Assembly (NCBI GenBank): GCA_910578715.1
Contig: CAJTRL010000037.1
Coordinates: forward strand, 1-36,717
Source of the DNA: an uncultured Lachnospiraceae bacterium
GTDB lineage: Bacteria > Bacillota > Clostridia > Lachnospirales > Lachnospiraceae
Direction of reading: 5' to 3'
Length of the DNA: 36,717 nt
Shown: positions 24,418 through 32,151 of the stretch, one piece after another
Position numbering within the stretch: position 1 is the stretch's first letter
Layout of the letters: every line of letters starts with the position of its first letter
Position numbers and translations under genes: made by a program
Notes under the pieces: generated by a model
Databases searched by the model: none
The model's input: only the letters and a program-made list of their open reading frames with translations
Told to the model about the DNA's origin: nothing

Positions 24418-26310
24418 ATGAGAAAACTGGCGTTACCAGACGAAATTTTAATGCAGGTGGAAAAACCCGCCCGGTACATCGGAAATGAAATCAATTCTGT
24501 AATGAAAGATAAAAACGACATTGCCGTTCGTTTCTGCATGTGTTTCCCGGATATCTACGAAATCGGCATGTCACATCTTGGCATTCAGATTCTGTACAGC
24601 ATGTTCAATTCCTGGGAGGATGTATGGTGTGAACGGGTATATTCTCCCTGGATTGATTTGGATAAGATTCTGCGTGAAAAAAAGATTCCGCTTTTTGCAC
24701 TGGAATCCCAGGAGCCCGTCCGGGAAATGGATTTTCTCGGCATCACGCTCCAATACGAAATGTGTTACACCAATATTCTGCAAATACTGGATTTATCACA
24801 GATTTCCATTTTGGCGGCGGACAGAGGCGAAGACGAACCGATTGTCATCGGCGGCGGGCCCTGCAGTTATAACCCGGAGCCAATAGCGGCTTTTTTCGAC
24901 CTGTTCTATATTGGTGAAGGCGAAACGCAGTATCGCAGATTGTTGGACCTTTACAAAGAAAACCGGGAAGCGGGCGGAAGCCGTATGAGTTTTCTGAAAA
25001 TGGCCGCCGCGCTTCCGGGCATTTATGTGCCCCTTTTCTATGCAGAGGAATACCACGCAGACGGCACGGTAAAAGGCCGTAAAAAGTTATACGAAGGGGC
25101 GCCCGACAGGATTCTGAAAGAAATCGTCACGGATGTCTCCGACACTTATTATCCGGTGAAGCCTGTGGTTCCTTTTATTCAGGTTACACAGGACAGAGCC
25201 GTTTTAGAGCTGCAAAGAGGCTGCATCAGAGGATGCCGTTTCTGTCAGGCCGGCCAGCTGTATCGTCCGGTCAGGGAAAGAGACGTGGACGTTCTGAAAA
25301 AATACGCTATGGAGATGCTGCAAAATACGGGATATGATGAAATTTCTTTAAGTTCTTTAAGCTCCAGCGACTATTCTAAGCTGAATGAACTGCTGGAATT
25401 TCTGATACGGGAATGTCAGAAAAAGCATATCAATATTTCACTGCCTTCTCTTCGAATCGATGCCTTTTCCCTTGACGTCATGAGCAAAGTACAGGATGTC
25501 AAAAAGAGCAGCCTCACATTTGCTCCGGAAGCGGGAAGTCAGCGGCTCAGGGATGTTATCAACAAGGGGCTGACAAAGGAAGATATTTTAAACGGGGCAA
25601 AACTTGCTTTTGAGGGCGGCTGGACAAGGGTCAAGCTGTATTTTATGCTCGGACTTCCTACGGAAACGGAAGAGGATATTCTCGGAATCGGAGAACTGTC
25701 CAATGAAATTGCCGCTGTCTTTTTTGATACCGTGCCGAAAGAAAAGCGCACAAACGGCCGGGTACAGATTGTTACCAGTACTTCCTTTTTTATTCCAAAA
25801 CCCTTTACACCGTTCCAGTGGGCACGCATGTGCACGAAAGAAGAGTTCCTTGAAAAGGCTTATCAGACGAAGAAAGGCATTATGGCCCAGCTGAACCAGA
25901 AGAGCATCAAGTATAACTGGCATGAAGCCGACGTCAGCGTTCTGGAAGGAGTTCTGGCAAGAGGCGACAGAAAACTGGCAAAAGTGCTGCTAAAAGCCTA
26001 TGAAACGGGCTGTCTCTTCGATTCCTGGAGCGAATGCTTCCATAATGATGTCTGGATGAAGGCTTTTGCGGAATGCGGCGTCGAGCCTGATTTTTATACG
26101 ACAAGAGAACGAAGCGAGGATGAAATATTCCCCTGGGATTTCCTGGACTGCGGCGTAACCAAAGAATTTCTGCTCCGGGAATGGAACAAAGCAATGACGC
26201 AGACAGTCTCTCCAAATTGCAGAAAACAGTGTCAGGGATGCGGCGCTAACCGGTTTGGCTGCGGCGTATGTTTTGAACACGGGAAGGAAACGGAGCGGCA
26301 ACAGTCATGA
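24418..26310 (+). CDS. TIGR03960 family radical SAM protein
   Basis: A 630-residue radical SAM protein of the TIGR03960 family, function unresolved. An N-terminal Rossmann-like (B12-binding-like) region includes MCFPDIYEIGMSHLGIQILY and PIVIGGGPCSYNPEPIAAFFDLFYIGEGE. The cluster motif CIRGCRFCQAG (CxxxCxxC) is near residue 275. TFAPEAGSQRLRDVINKG and KLYFMLGLPTETEEDI are core radical SAM strands. The C-terminus has a Cys-rich end (CRKQCQGCGANRFGCGVCFEHG), possibly a second metal site. It overlaps the next gene by ATGA. TIGR03960 and TIGR03936 genes are neighbours in front of RNase G and rplU in many Clostridia, which suggests a role in RNA or ribosome metabolism. Confidence 0.93.
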   Translation: MRKLALPDEILMQVEKPARYIGNEINSVMKDKNDIAVRFCMCFPDIYEIGMSHLGIQILYSMFNSWEDVWCERVYSPWIDLDKILREKKIPLFALESQEPVREMDFLGITLQYEMCYTNILQILDLSQISILAADRGEDEPIVIGGGPCSYNPEPIAAFFDLFYIGEGETQYRRLLDLYKENREAGGSRMSFLKMAAALPGIYVPLFYAEEYHADGTVKGRKKLYEGAPDRILKEIVTDVSDTYYPVKPVVPFIQVTQDRAVLELQRGCIRGCRFCQAGQLYRPVRERDVDVLKKYAMEMLQNTGYDEISLSSLSSSDYSKLNELLEFLIRECQKKHINISLPSLRIDAFSLDVMSKVQDVKKSSLTFAPEAGSQRLRDVINKGLTKEDILNGAKLAFEGGWTRVKLYFMLGLPTETEEDILGIGELSNEIAAVFFDTVPKEKRTNGRVQIVTSTSFFIPKPFTPFQWARMCTKEEFLEKAYQTKKGIMAQLNQKSIKYNWHEADVSVLEGVLARGDRKLAKVLLKAYETGCLFDSWSECFHNDVWMKAFAECGVEPDFYTTRERSEDEIFPWDFLDCGVTKEFLLREWNKAMTQTVSPNCRKQCQGCGANRFGCGVCFEHGKETERQQS

Positions 26311-27068
26311 AGATAAGAATCAAATTTGCAAAATACGGCGTTATGAAGTTTATCGGCCATCTGGATGTAATGCGCTTTTTTCAGAAGGCAATCCGAAGGG
26401 CGGATATCGATATCCGTTATTCTGAAGGATTCAGCCCGCATCCGGTGATGTCCTTTGCCGCCCCTCTCGGCGTAGGGATGGAGAGTCTGGGCGAATATCT
26501 GGATATAGACGTCAATTCCATAACAACGCTGGAAGACATGAAGAATGCGTTAAACCATGAGATGACAGAAGGCATCTCCATTCTTTCGGTGAATCTGCTT
26601 CCCGATACCGAACAGAACGCGATGGCAAGCGTGGCTGCGGCAAGGTATCTGGTTTTACCTTCTTCCGGATGGAAAAACGGACAAAATGCCGACAGAGCGT
26701 TAGGATTTCCGATAGACCGGATAGAAGAGCGGCTTGCGGCTTTTTATGCCAGAGAGCGGATTTTGGTAATCAAAAAGAATAAAAAGGGAGAACGGGAGCT
26801 GGATTTAAAACCCGGTATTTTTGAACTGCAAGTAGAAGAAATACCGCATCCTGTCGCGGCGGACGGAAAGCTGTATCAGGCAGTTTCCATGCTGGTAGAT
26901 GCCAGCAGCAGCGGCAATATCAAACCGACGCTGGTTTTTCAGGCATTCTGCGCCGACTGCGGCGTATTGCCGGAAGTCTGTACCCATCAGATTATTCGGA
27001 TGGACACCTTGAAAAATCTCGCAAAGGAAGGCGAAGAGCGGCGTTTTGTACCGCTTGATTTCTGCTAA
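26307..27068 (+). CDS. TIGR03936 (DUF2344) family protein
   Basis: A 253-residue protein that partners the radical SAM gene it overlaps. The opening KIRIKFAKYGVMKFIGHLDVMRFFQKAIRRA and YSEGFSPHPVMSFAAPLGVGMES are family signatures. It is thought to be a cytoplasmic RNA-related protein, but no function is established. In some bacteria the two proteins are one fused chain. The start overlaps the upstream stop (ATGA), so expression is coupled, and RNase G follows after 39 bases. Confidence 0.9.
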   Translation: MKIRIKFAKYGVMKFIGHLDVMRFFQKAIRRADIDIRYSEGFSPHPVMSFAAPLGVGMESLGEYLDIDVNSITTLEDMKNALNHEMTEGISILSVNLLPDTEQNAMASVAAARYLVLPSSGWKNGQNADRALGFPIDRIEERLAAFYARERILVIKKNKKGERELDLKPGIFELQVEEIPHPVAADGKLYQAVSMLVDASSSGNIKPTLVFQAFCADCGVLPEVCTHQIIRMDTLKNLAKEGEERRFVPLDFC

Positions 27069-27107
27069 GAACGGGCGCGGTGACGGAAGAAAGGCATAGT
27101 TATTCGT

Positions 27108-28322
27108 ATGACAGAGAACGATAAAGGAAAAATATTGATTTTAGAATGCCGGAATAAACTGCTTTCCATGTTAATCCGCCATAACCATATCATAGAAATC
27201 CGGGCAGAAAAGAATGCGGAAACGACTGCGCGGCTCGGAGATATTTATATTGGCAGGGTGCAGAATATTTCTTCTAATATCGGTGCCGCTTTTGTGGAAA
27301 TCCAGAAAGGCGTGACGGCTTTTCTGCCGCTTGCGGAGGCGCCGGAAGCCATTTTGACAAACAGAAAGCCGGATGGCAGATTAAAAGCCGGGGACGAGCT
27401 TCTCATACAGGTCGTAAGAGAACCGGTAAAGACCAAACAAATCGGCATATCAGCAGTATTGTCGCTGCCCGGCTCCTATGTGGCTGTTGAAAACAGACAG
27501 AAATTTTCTCCAAATAACAAGGCTGAGGGTGTCAGGACATCCTCTAAAATGAGTTCCCGGTTCCGTCATCTGTATAAAAATCTGGAGCCGCTCCGGCAGA
27601 TTGCCGGACGGTACGCTTTAATCGTCCGTACGAACGCGGACGGAATGGAAGATGTTTCTCCCGTCATCAGTGAGGCAGAGATGCTTGCGGCACAGATGAC
27701 ACATATTCTGACGTTCGGAGACAAACGGGTATGTTTCAGCTGCCTTCACAGAAGTGAACCGGAATATCTTTCTTTTGTGAAAAACTGTTACCAGTCCGAA
27801 TACGACGAAATCGTTACTGACCGGAAGGATATTTACGAAGCGCTTCTCGCATCCGAATATGCCAGACCAGACGGCGTCCGCTTCTATGAAGACGCGATGC
27901 TCCCATTATATAAACTGTACTCGGTGGAAACCAGAATACAGGAACTGCTTTCCCCAAAAGTCTGGCTGAAATCGGGCGCTTATCTTGTCATTGAACATAC
28001 GGAAGCCCTGACCGCCATCGATGTGAATACGGGGAAGTATGAATCCGGAAAAGAAAAGGAAGCAACTTACCTGAAAATCAATCTGGAAGCGGCCGGTGCG
28101 ATTGCGGAAGCCCTTCGTGCAAGAAATCTTTCAGGAATGATTCTGGTGGACTTTATTAATATGAAAAAAAAGGAACATATCAGCCAGCTGACGGATGCGA
28201 TGAGGGCTTTTCTTGCAAAAGATTCCGTGCCCGCCTATGTCGTTGATATTACAGGGCTCGGCCTGATGGAAATTACACGGAAGAAAAAAAGCAGAACCTT
28301 TGCGGAACAAATGGCGGAGTAA
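27108..28322 (+). CDS. rng: Rne/Rng family ribonuclease G
   Basis: A 404-residue endoribonuclease of the RNase E/G family. The S1 domain (GDIYIGRVQNISSNIGAAFVEI) is followed by the catalytic DNase I-like domain: ALTAIDVNTGKYESG (metal Asp) and MILVDFINMKKKEH (second metal Asp). The chain ends soon after TGLGLMEITRKKKSRTFAEQ. It has no CxxC zinc-link as in E. coli RNase E/G, so it may form a different oligomer. It follows the TIGR03936 gene and precedes a Nudix gene. The start is preceded by AAGAAAGG and a 13-base spacer. Confidence 0.93.
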   Translation: MTENDKGKILILECRNKLLSMLIRHNHIIEIRAEKNAETTARLGDIYIGRVQNISSNIGAAFVEIQKGVTAFLPLAEAPEAILTNRKPDGRLKAGDELLIQVVREPVKTKQIGISAVLSLPGSYVAVENRQKFSPNNKAEGVRTSSKMSSRFRHLYKNLEPLRQIAGRYALIVRTNADGMEDVSPVISEAEMLAAQMTHILTFGDKRVCFSCLHRSEPEYLSFVKNCYQSEYDEIVTDRKDIYEALLASEYARPDGVRFYEDAMLPLYKLYSVETRIQELLSPKVWLKSGAYLVIEHTEALTAIDVNTGKYESGKEKEATYLKINLEAAGAIAEALRARNLSGMILVDFINMKKKEHISQLTDAMRAFLAKDSVPAYVVDITGLGLMEITRKKKSRTFAEQMAE

Positions 28323-28347
28323 AAAACAGAAAGGGTTGGAAACTGGC

Positions 28348-28917
28348 ATGGAATTATTGCGTTTACAAAAGGTAAAAGACGGAAAATATCTGAAAAATTA
28401 CGAACTCACCTATTTGAATAAAAAAGGAAAAGAAAAAGTATATGAAATCGTCAGCCGGAACGAAATCCCGGATGCGGCTTCCATCGGAAAGCGCGTCAGC
28501 GGCGTCTCCATCGTGGCCTATTGCGGAGACAGGATGCTGCTTTTGCGGGAGTTCCGGATGGGGGTCAATCATGACGTTTATAACCTGTGCGCCGGCATGA
28601 TTGAAGAGGGCGAATCCACAGAAGAATGTATTCAGCGGGAGCTGTACGAGGAGACCGGGCTCCATGTAAAAAAAATTCTGAAGATATTGCGGCCTTCTTT
28701 TGCGGCGGTCGCCTTCTCGGATGTAAAGACGCAGATTGCCTTTGTGGAAGTGGAGGGCGCGTTTGAAGACCACACTTCCGAAAACGAAAAAATTACGGCC
28801 AGGTTCTATACAAGGGAAGAAGTGCTGGAACTGCTGGAAACGGAAGAATTCAGTTCCCGTGCACAGATTGCGGCGCACTTTTTTGCCGCCGGGCCTGATG
28901 TACCGGTTAAGCGGTAG
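28348..28917 (+). CDS. Nudix hydrolase, ADP-ribose pyrophosphatase-like
   Basis: A 189-residue hydrolase of nucleoside diphosphate derivatives. The Nudix box GMIEEGESTEECIQRELYEETGL (GX5EX7REUXEEXGU) is complete, so metal-dependent hydrolysis is expected. The N-terminal beta domain (KYLKNYELTYLNKKGKEKVYEIVSRN) resembles that of ADP-ribose or ADP-sugar pyrophosphatases. An upstream in-frame ATG (28300) lies inside rng; 28348 has GAAAGGG upstream. A likely sigma-D promoter overlaps its stop codon. Confidence 0.9.
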   Translation: MELLRLQKVKDGKYLKNYELTYLNKKGKEKVYEIVSRNEIPDAASIGKRVSGVSIVAYCGDRMLLLREFRMGVNHDVYNLCAGMIEEGESTEECIQRELYEETGLHVKKILKILRPSFAAVAFSDVKTQIAFVEVEGAFEDHTSENEKITARFYTREEVLELLETEEFSSRAQIAAHFFAAGPDVPVKR

Positions 28918-28934
28918 TGAAAAATTGTCGATAT
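28908..28934 (+). promoter_or_regulatory. Candidate sigma-D (sigma-28) promoter for the chemoreceptor gene
   Basis: TAAG (28908-28911), 15 bases, then GTCGATAT (28927-28934). The flagellar/chemotaxis sigma factor consensus is TAAA-N15-GCCGATAT, so the match is 3/4 and 7/8 with exact spacing. It overlaps the stop of the Nudix gene and lies about 120 bases before the methyl-accepting chemotaxis protein. The agreement of motif and target gene makes it credible. Confidence 0.65.
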
Positions 28935-29054
28935 TGCTTGCAATATGTGGCGATACCATATACAATCAAAACAAGACGTGAAAAAATGCCACTCTTTTGA
29001 AAATGATATCACGTTGGGACAGTTGCGTAAAACATTGTGAAAGGATACGAAAAC

Positions 29055-30932
29055 ATGAAAAAAATATTTACACAACGGCTTCTTATCTACATGATTGTGG
29101 CTCTGACAGTTATCATTTTGGCTATTTTCGGTCTGCAGACAGTCACCAACAACTATAACAATACGGCATCCAGTCAGCGCAAACTGGCGGATGTGCGGGA
29201 AAAGCTGGCAAGTAATGAAGAAAATATTGTACGGCTTACGGAGAATCTCGGACAGGATAATCTGGCCAAGTCGAGAGCGTTTGCCGATTTGCTTGCGATA
29301 CAGCCTTCGCTCGCAGATGATAAGGAAAAACTGCTCGAAATCAGAGACAGGCTGATGGTAAATGAATTACATATTATAGATGAGGAAGGAATTATCACAA
29401 GCAGCACAATCGATGCTTATGTGGGCTTCGACATGAAAAGCGGCGAACAGTCAAACGCTTTTATGGTAATTGTGGATGACCCTTCCATAGAGATTGTACA
29501 GGAACCTCAGGAAAATGTTGCAGAAGGGATTATCATGCAGTATATCGGTGTGGCCCGCACGGACGCGAAAGGCCTGGTTCAGGTGGGCGTGCGCCCGGAA
29601 GTTTTGGAGAAAGCGCTTGCCGGCACAGATATATCGGTGGTGCTCAACGATATCGACTTTGGCACAAACGGTTATGTCTATGCGATTGATAAAGAAAGCG
29701 GACTGCTGTTATCCTATCCCGATACCGCGCTGACAGGAACACCAGCCACAGAGATTGGCTTTCCGCAGAACTTTGTAGGAAAGGGCAGGGCAAAAATCAA
29801 TGGTGTCTCCGGTTATTACTATGCCGAAGATGAAGGCGACAGGGTAATCGGTACTTTTCTTCCCGCATCGGAATATTACGCGGCGCGCCGTAACCAGACG
29901 CTTATCGTATCCTTCAGCATGCTGCTGATTTTTGGGGTACTGCTTATCACGATTAACCGGATGGTTGACAGTAAAATTGTTCAGGGAATCAATCATATTA
30001 CCAATCGTACGAAAGAAATTGCGGAGGGCAATTTTGACATCGTGATAGAAGAAAAGGGCAATCCGGAATATATCCAGCTTTCGTCCAGCATCAATAAAAT
30101 GGTGGAGAGCATCTGCCAGAGTATGCGGGAGAATGAAAATCTGCTGAGCCGGCAGGAACAGGATATGGAAAGTAATCAGCAGCTGATTCAGAATGTAAAA
30201 GACGCATGCCGTGAACTGAGTCAGGTATCCGGAAAAACTTTAGAAAATGCAGACAATATCTATAACGGCACCGAAAGACAGGAGCAGGCGGTTTCAGATT
30301 TAGAGAAGATTATGGCACAGCTTACACAGGAATTGAATAACAGTGTGACTGCATCCAATGAAATTACCGCCGCATCCGCTGCTACCACCGGTGAAATTGT
30401 CACAACACAGTCGCAGATGACGCAGCTGCAGAACTCCATGCAGAAAATCAGCGATATGTCCATGCAGATTGAGAAAATTATAGATGAAATTAACTCTATT
30501 GCAGAGCAGACCAATCTTCTTTCCTTAAATGCATCCATTGAAGCGGCCAGAGCCGGGGAATCAGGCAGAGGATTTGCGGTGGTGGCTACCCAGGTAGGAG
30601 AGCTTGCCGCAAGAAGTGCGCAGGCGGCAAAGGAGACAAATGAGCTGATTACAAATTCGCTGAAAGCAGTTAAAGAAGGGCAGGACATCACGGAGCAGAC
30701 TGTGAGCACCTTTGGCGTGGTAGTCGGGAATATCGAACAGTCCAGAAAGGATGTGGAAGAGATATCCCGGATGGTTGCGCAGAACGTATCGATTGTGGAA
30801 CTTGCCGTCAGACAGCTGACCCAGATTTCCAGCGTGGTGATGGAGAATGTGGATATTTCTCAGAATACGAAAGAGGTTTCTTCGAACATGGCGGATATCA
30901 CGAATAATCTGCTGGAAATGATAGAGAGCTGA
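29055..30932 (+). CDS. Methyl-accepting chemotaxis protein
   Basis: A 625-residue transmembrane chemoreceptor that signals to CheA/CheW. The first membrane helix (about 9-30, IYMIVALTVIILAIFGLQTV) is followed by an outside sensor of about 240 residues. Its membrane-proximal part (GTNGYVYAIDKESGLLLSYPDTALTG) looks like a Cache domain, used for small organic ligands. The second helix (QTLIVSFSMLLIFGVLLITI) leads into a HAMP domain. The MCP signalling hairpin tip reads INSIAEQTNLLSLNASIEAA, followed by ARAGESGRGFAVVATQVGEL and AARSAQAAKETNELI. AAAGGA precedes the start, set at 29055 rather than 29037. The sigma-D promoter upstream implies co-regulation with flagella. Confidence 0.93.
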   Translation: MKKIFTQRLLIYMIVALTVIILAIFGLQTVTNNYNNTASSQRKLADVREKLASNEENIVRLTENLGQDNLAKSRAFADLLAIQPSLADDKEKLLEIRDRLMVNELHIIDEEGIITSSTIDAYVGFDMKSGEQSNAFMVIVDDPSIEIVQEPQENVAEGIIMQYIGVARTDAKGLVQVGVRPEVLEKALAGTDISVVLNDIDFGTNGYVYAIDKESGLLLSYPDTALTGTPATEIGFPQNFVGKGRAKINGVSGYYYAEDEGDRVIGTFLPASEYYAARRNQTLIVSFSMLLIFGVLLITINRMVDSKIVQGINHITNRTKEIAEGNFDIVIEEKGNPEYIQLSSSINKMVESICQSMRENENLLSRQEQDMESNQQLIQNVKDACRELSQVSGKTLENADNIYNGTERQEQAVSDLEKIMAQLTQELNNSVTASNEITAASAATTGEIVTTQSQMTQLQNSMQKISDMSMQIEKIIDEINSIAEQTNLLSLNASIEAARAGESGRGFAVVATQVGELAARSAQAAKETNELITNSLKAVKEGQDITEQTVSTFGVVVGNIEQSRKDVEEISRMVAQNVSIVELAVRQLTQISSVVMENVDISQNTKEVSSNMADITNNLLEMIES

Positions 30933-30985
30933 AAAGTGAAATTCGCATTTACAGATTCGGCCGTCAAAAAAATGTTGTCCAGATA

Positions 30986-31014
30986 TTGACAAATTCAGGC
31001 GGACAGGATAAAAT
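30986..31014 (+). promoter_or_regulatory. Strong sigma-A promoter of the rplU operon
   Basis: A perfect TTGACA (30986-30991), a 17-base spacer and TAAAAT (31009-31014), one base from consensus. It drives the 90-base leader and the ribosomal protein genes behind it. Confidence 0.8.
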
Positions 31015-31019
31015 ATTTG

Positions 31020-31106
31020 AGTATGCCGCACAGTGGGGTATAAGAATGCCAAAGGTATCACCGAAGCTGGCGAGTAAAATGGACGGATGTCCATGAATAG
31101 GAGGTG
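31020..31106 (+). promoter_or_regulatory. L21 leader-like structured 5' UTR of rplU
   Basis: Two ATGCC...GGTAT pairs (31023-31027 with 31037-31041, and 31046-31050 with 31054-31058) and a perfect ATGGAC-GGAT-GTCCAT hairpin (31079-31094) fold in the leader. The last hairpin stops just before the AGGAGGTG ribosome site. Position and structure fit the Firmicutes L21 leader family, an autoregulatory target of ribosomal protein L21. I identified it by position and hairpins, not by a covariance model. Confidence 0.6.
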
Positions 31107-31110
31107 CCAT

Positions 31111-31416
31111 ATGTACGCAATTATTGCAACAGGCGGAAAGCAGTACAAAGTTTCCGAAGGTGACGTCATCAGAGTTGAGAAGCTCGATGCGGAAGTAGGA
31201 GCTGCTGTTACATTTGACCAGGTGGTAGCAATCAGCGATAAAGAGCTGAAAGTTGCAAACGATGTTGCAAACGCGACTGTTTCAGGGACGGTTATGGAAC
31301 AGGGACGCGGACGCAAAGTTATCGTTTACAAGTATAAGAGAAAAACCGGCTATCATAAGAAAAACGGTCACAGACAAGCATACACTCAGGTGAAAATTGA
31401 CAAAATCAACGCATAA
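31111..31416 (+). CDS. rplU: 50S ribosomal protein L21
   Basis: A 101-residue L21, starting MYAIIATGGKQYKVSEGD, with the KRKTGYHKKNGHRQAYTQVKI end that binds 23S rRNA near the L20 site. AGGAGGTG lies directly upstream of the ATG. It heads the conserved rplU-prp-rpmA set, and prp starts 23 bases downstream. Confidence 0.97.
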   Translation: MYAIIATGGKQYKVSEGDVIRVEKLDAEVGAAVTFDQVVAISDKELKVANDVANATVSGTVMEQGRGRKVIVYKYKRKTGYHKKNGHRQAYTQVKIDKINA

Positions 31417-31439
31417 CTGTGAATGCTTAAAGGTGTGAA

Positions 31440-31769
31440 ATGACAGGCATAACATTTCATAAAACGAAGTCGGGAGAATACAGAGAATTTATTTGCAGCG
31501 GACATGCCGGATTTGACGATTACGGTAAGGACATCGTATGTGCCTCGATTTCCGTTCTCGTAATTAACACAATCAATTCCCTGGAAGAGATTGCTCATGA
31601 GAACATCGCGGTAGAAAGCGATGCGAAACGCGGTCTGATTCGATGCAGATTTGAAAGCCCTTTACAGGAATCTTCAAAGGTGCTTATGGATTCTCTTGTA
31701 CTCGGACTTTCTCATATTGCAGCGCAATATGGGAAAAAATACTGTAAACTGGAATTTAAGGAGGTGTAA
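31440..31769 (+). CDS. prp: Ribosomal-processing cysteine protease Prp
   Basis: A 109-residue cysteine protease (YsxB family) that removes the N-terminal extension of L27. It shows the catalytic His in CSGHAGFDDYG and Cys in DIVCASISVLVINTINSLEE. It lies between rplU and rpmA as in other Firmicutes. The substrate site is present in the next gene, whose product begins MLNMNLQFFAHKKG. The activity and site are established in Staphylococcus aureus; here they are inferred by homology. Confidence 0.94.
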   Translation: MTGITFHKTKSGEYREFICSGHAGFDDYGKDIVCASISVLVINTINSLEEIAHENIAVESDAKRGLIRCRFESPLQESSKVLMDSLVLGLSHIAAQYGKKYCKLEFKEV

Positions 31770-31773
31770 TACC

Positions 31774-32061
31774 ATGTTAAATATGAACCTTCAATTTTTT
31801 GCACATAAGAAAGGTGTCGGTTCTACCAAGAACGGTCGTGATTCCGAAGCGAAGAGATTAGGTGCAAAAAGAGCTGACGGACAATTCGTAAAAGCGGGAA
31901 ATATTCTGTACAGACAGCGCGGAACTAAGATTCATCCGGGTACAAACGTAGGCATCGGCGGCGATGATACGTTATTCGCTCTGGTTGACGGCGTTCTCAG
32001 ATTTGAGAGAAAAGGAAGAGATAAAAAACAAGCTTCCGTATATCCTGTGGAAAGAAACTGA
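31774..32061 (+). CDS. rpmA: 50S ribosomal protein L27 with cleavable N-terminus
   Basis: A 95-residue L27. The N-terminal MLNMNLQFF precedes AHKKGVGSTKNGRDSEAKRLG, the true mature start; the FF/A junction is the Prp cleavage site known in Firmicutes. Removing the extension frees the N-terminus that reaches the peptidyl transferase centre. Start 31774 follows AAGGAGGTG; it overlaps nothing and begins 4 bases after prp. A terminator-like hairpin follows. Confidence 0.96.
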   Translation: MLNMNLQFFAHKKGVGSTKNGRDSEAKRLGAKRADGQFVKAGNILYRQRGTKIHPGTNVGIGGDDTLFALVDGVLRFERKGRDKKQASVYPVERN

Positions 32062-32080
32062 TAGAATTGCGAATGAACCG

Positions 32081-32115
32081 GGCTTCAAACATATATTGTG
32101 TTTGGAGCCTTTTTT
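32081..32115 (+). terminator. Intrinsic terminator between rpmA and obgE
   Basis: GGCTTCAAACA (32081-32091) pairs with TGTTTGGAGCC (32099-32109) over 11 bp with one G-U. A run of six T follows. It would end most rplU-prp-rpmA transcripts and lower obgE expression relative to the ribosomal protein genes. Confidence 0.8.
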
Positions 32116-32151
32116 CCTTATGAAATGCCGGATGAAAAGAAAGGGCAGAGT

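Noticed and set aside
30561..31316. Minus-strand open frame spanning the chemoreceptor end and rplU
   Set aside because: It covers the antisense of the MCP tip, the rplU promoter, the leader and L21; no ribosome site or recognisable domain.
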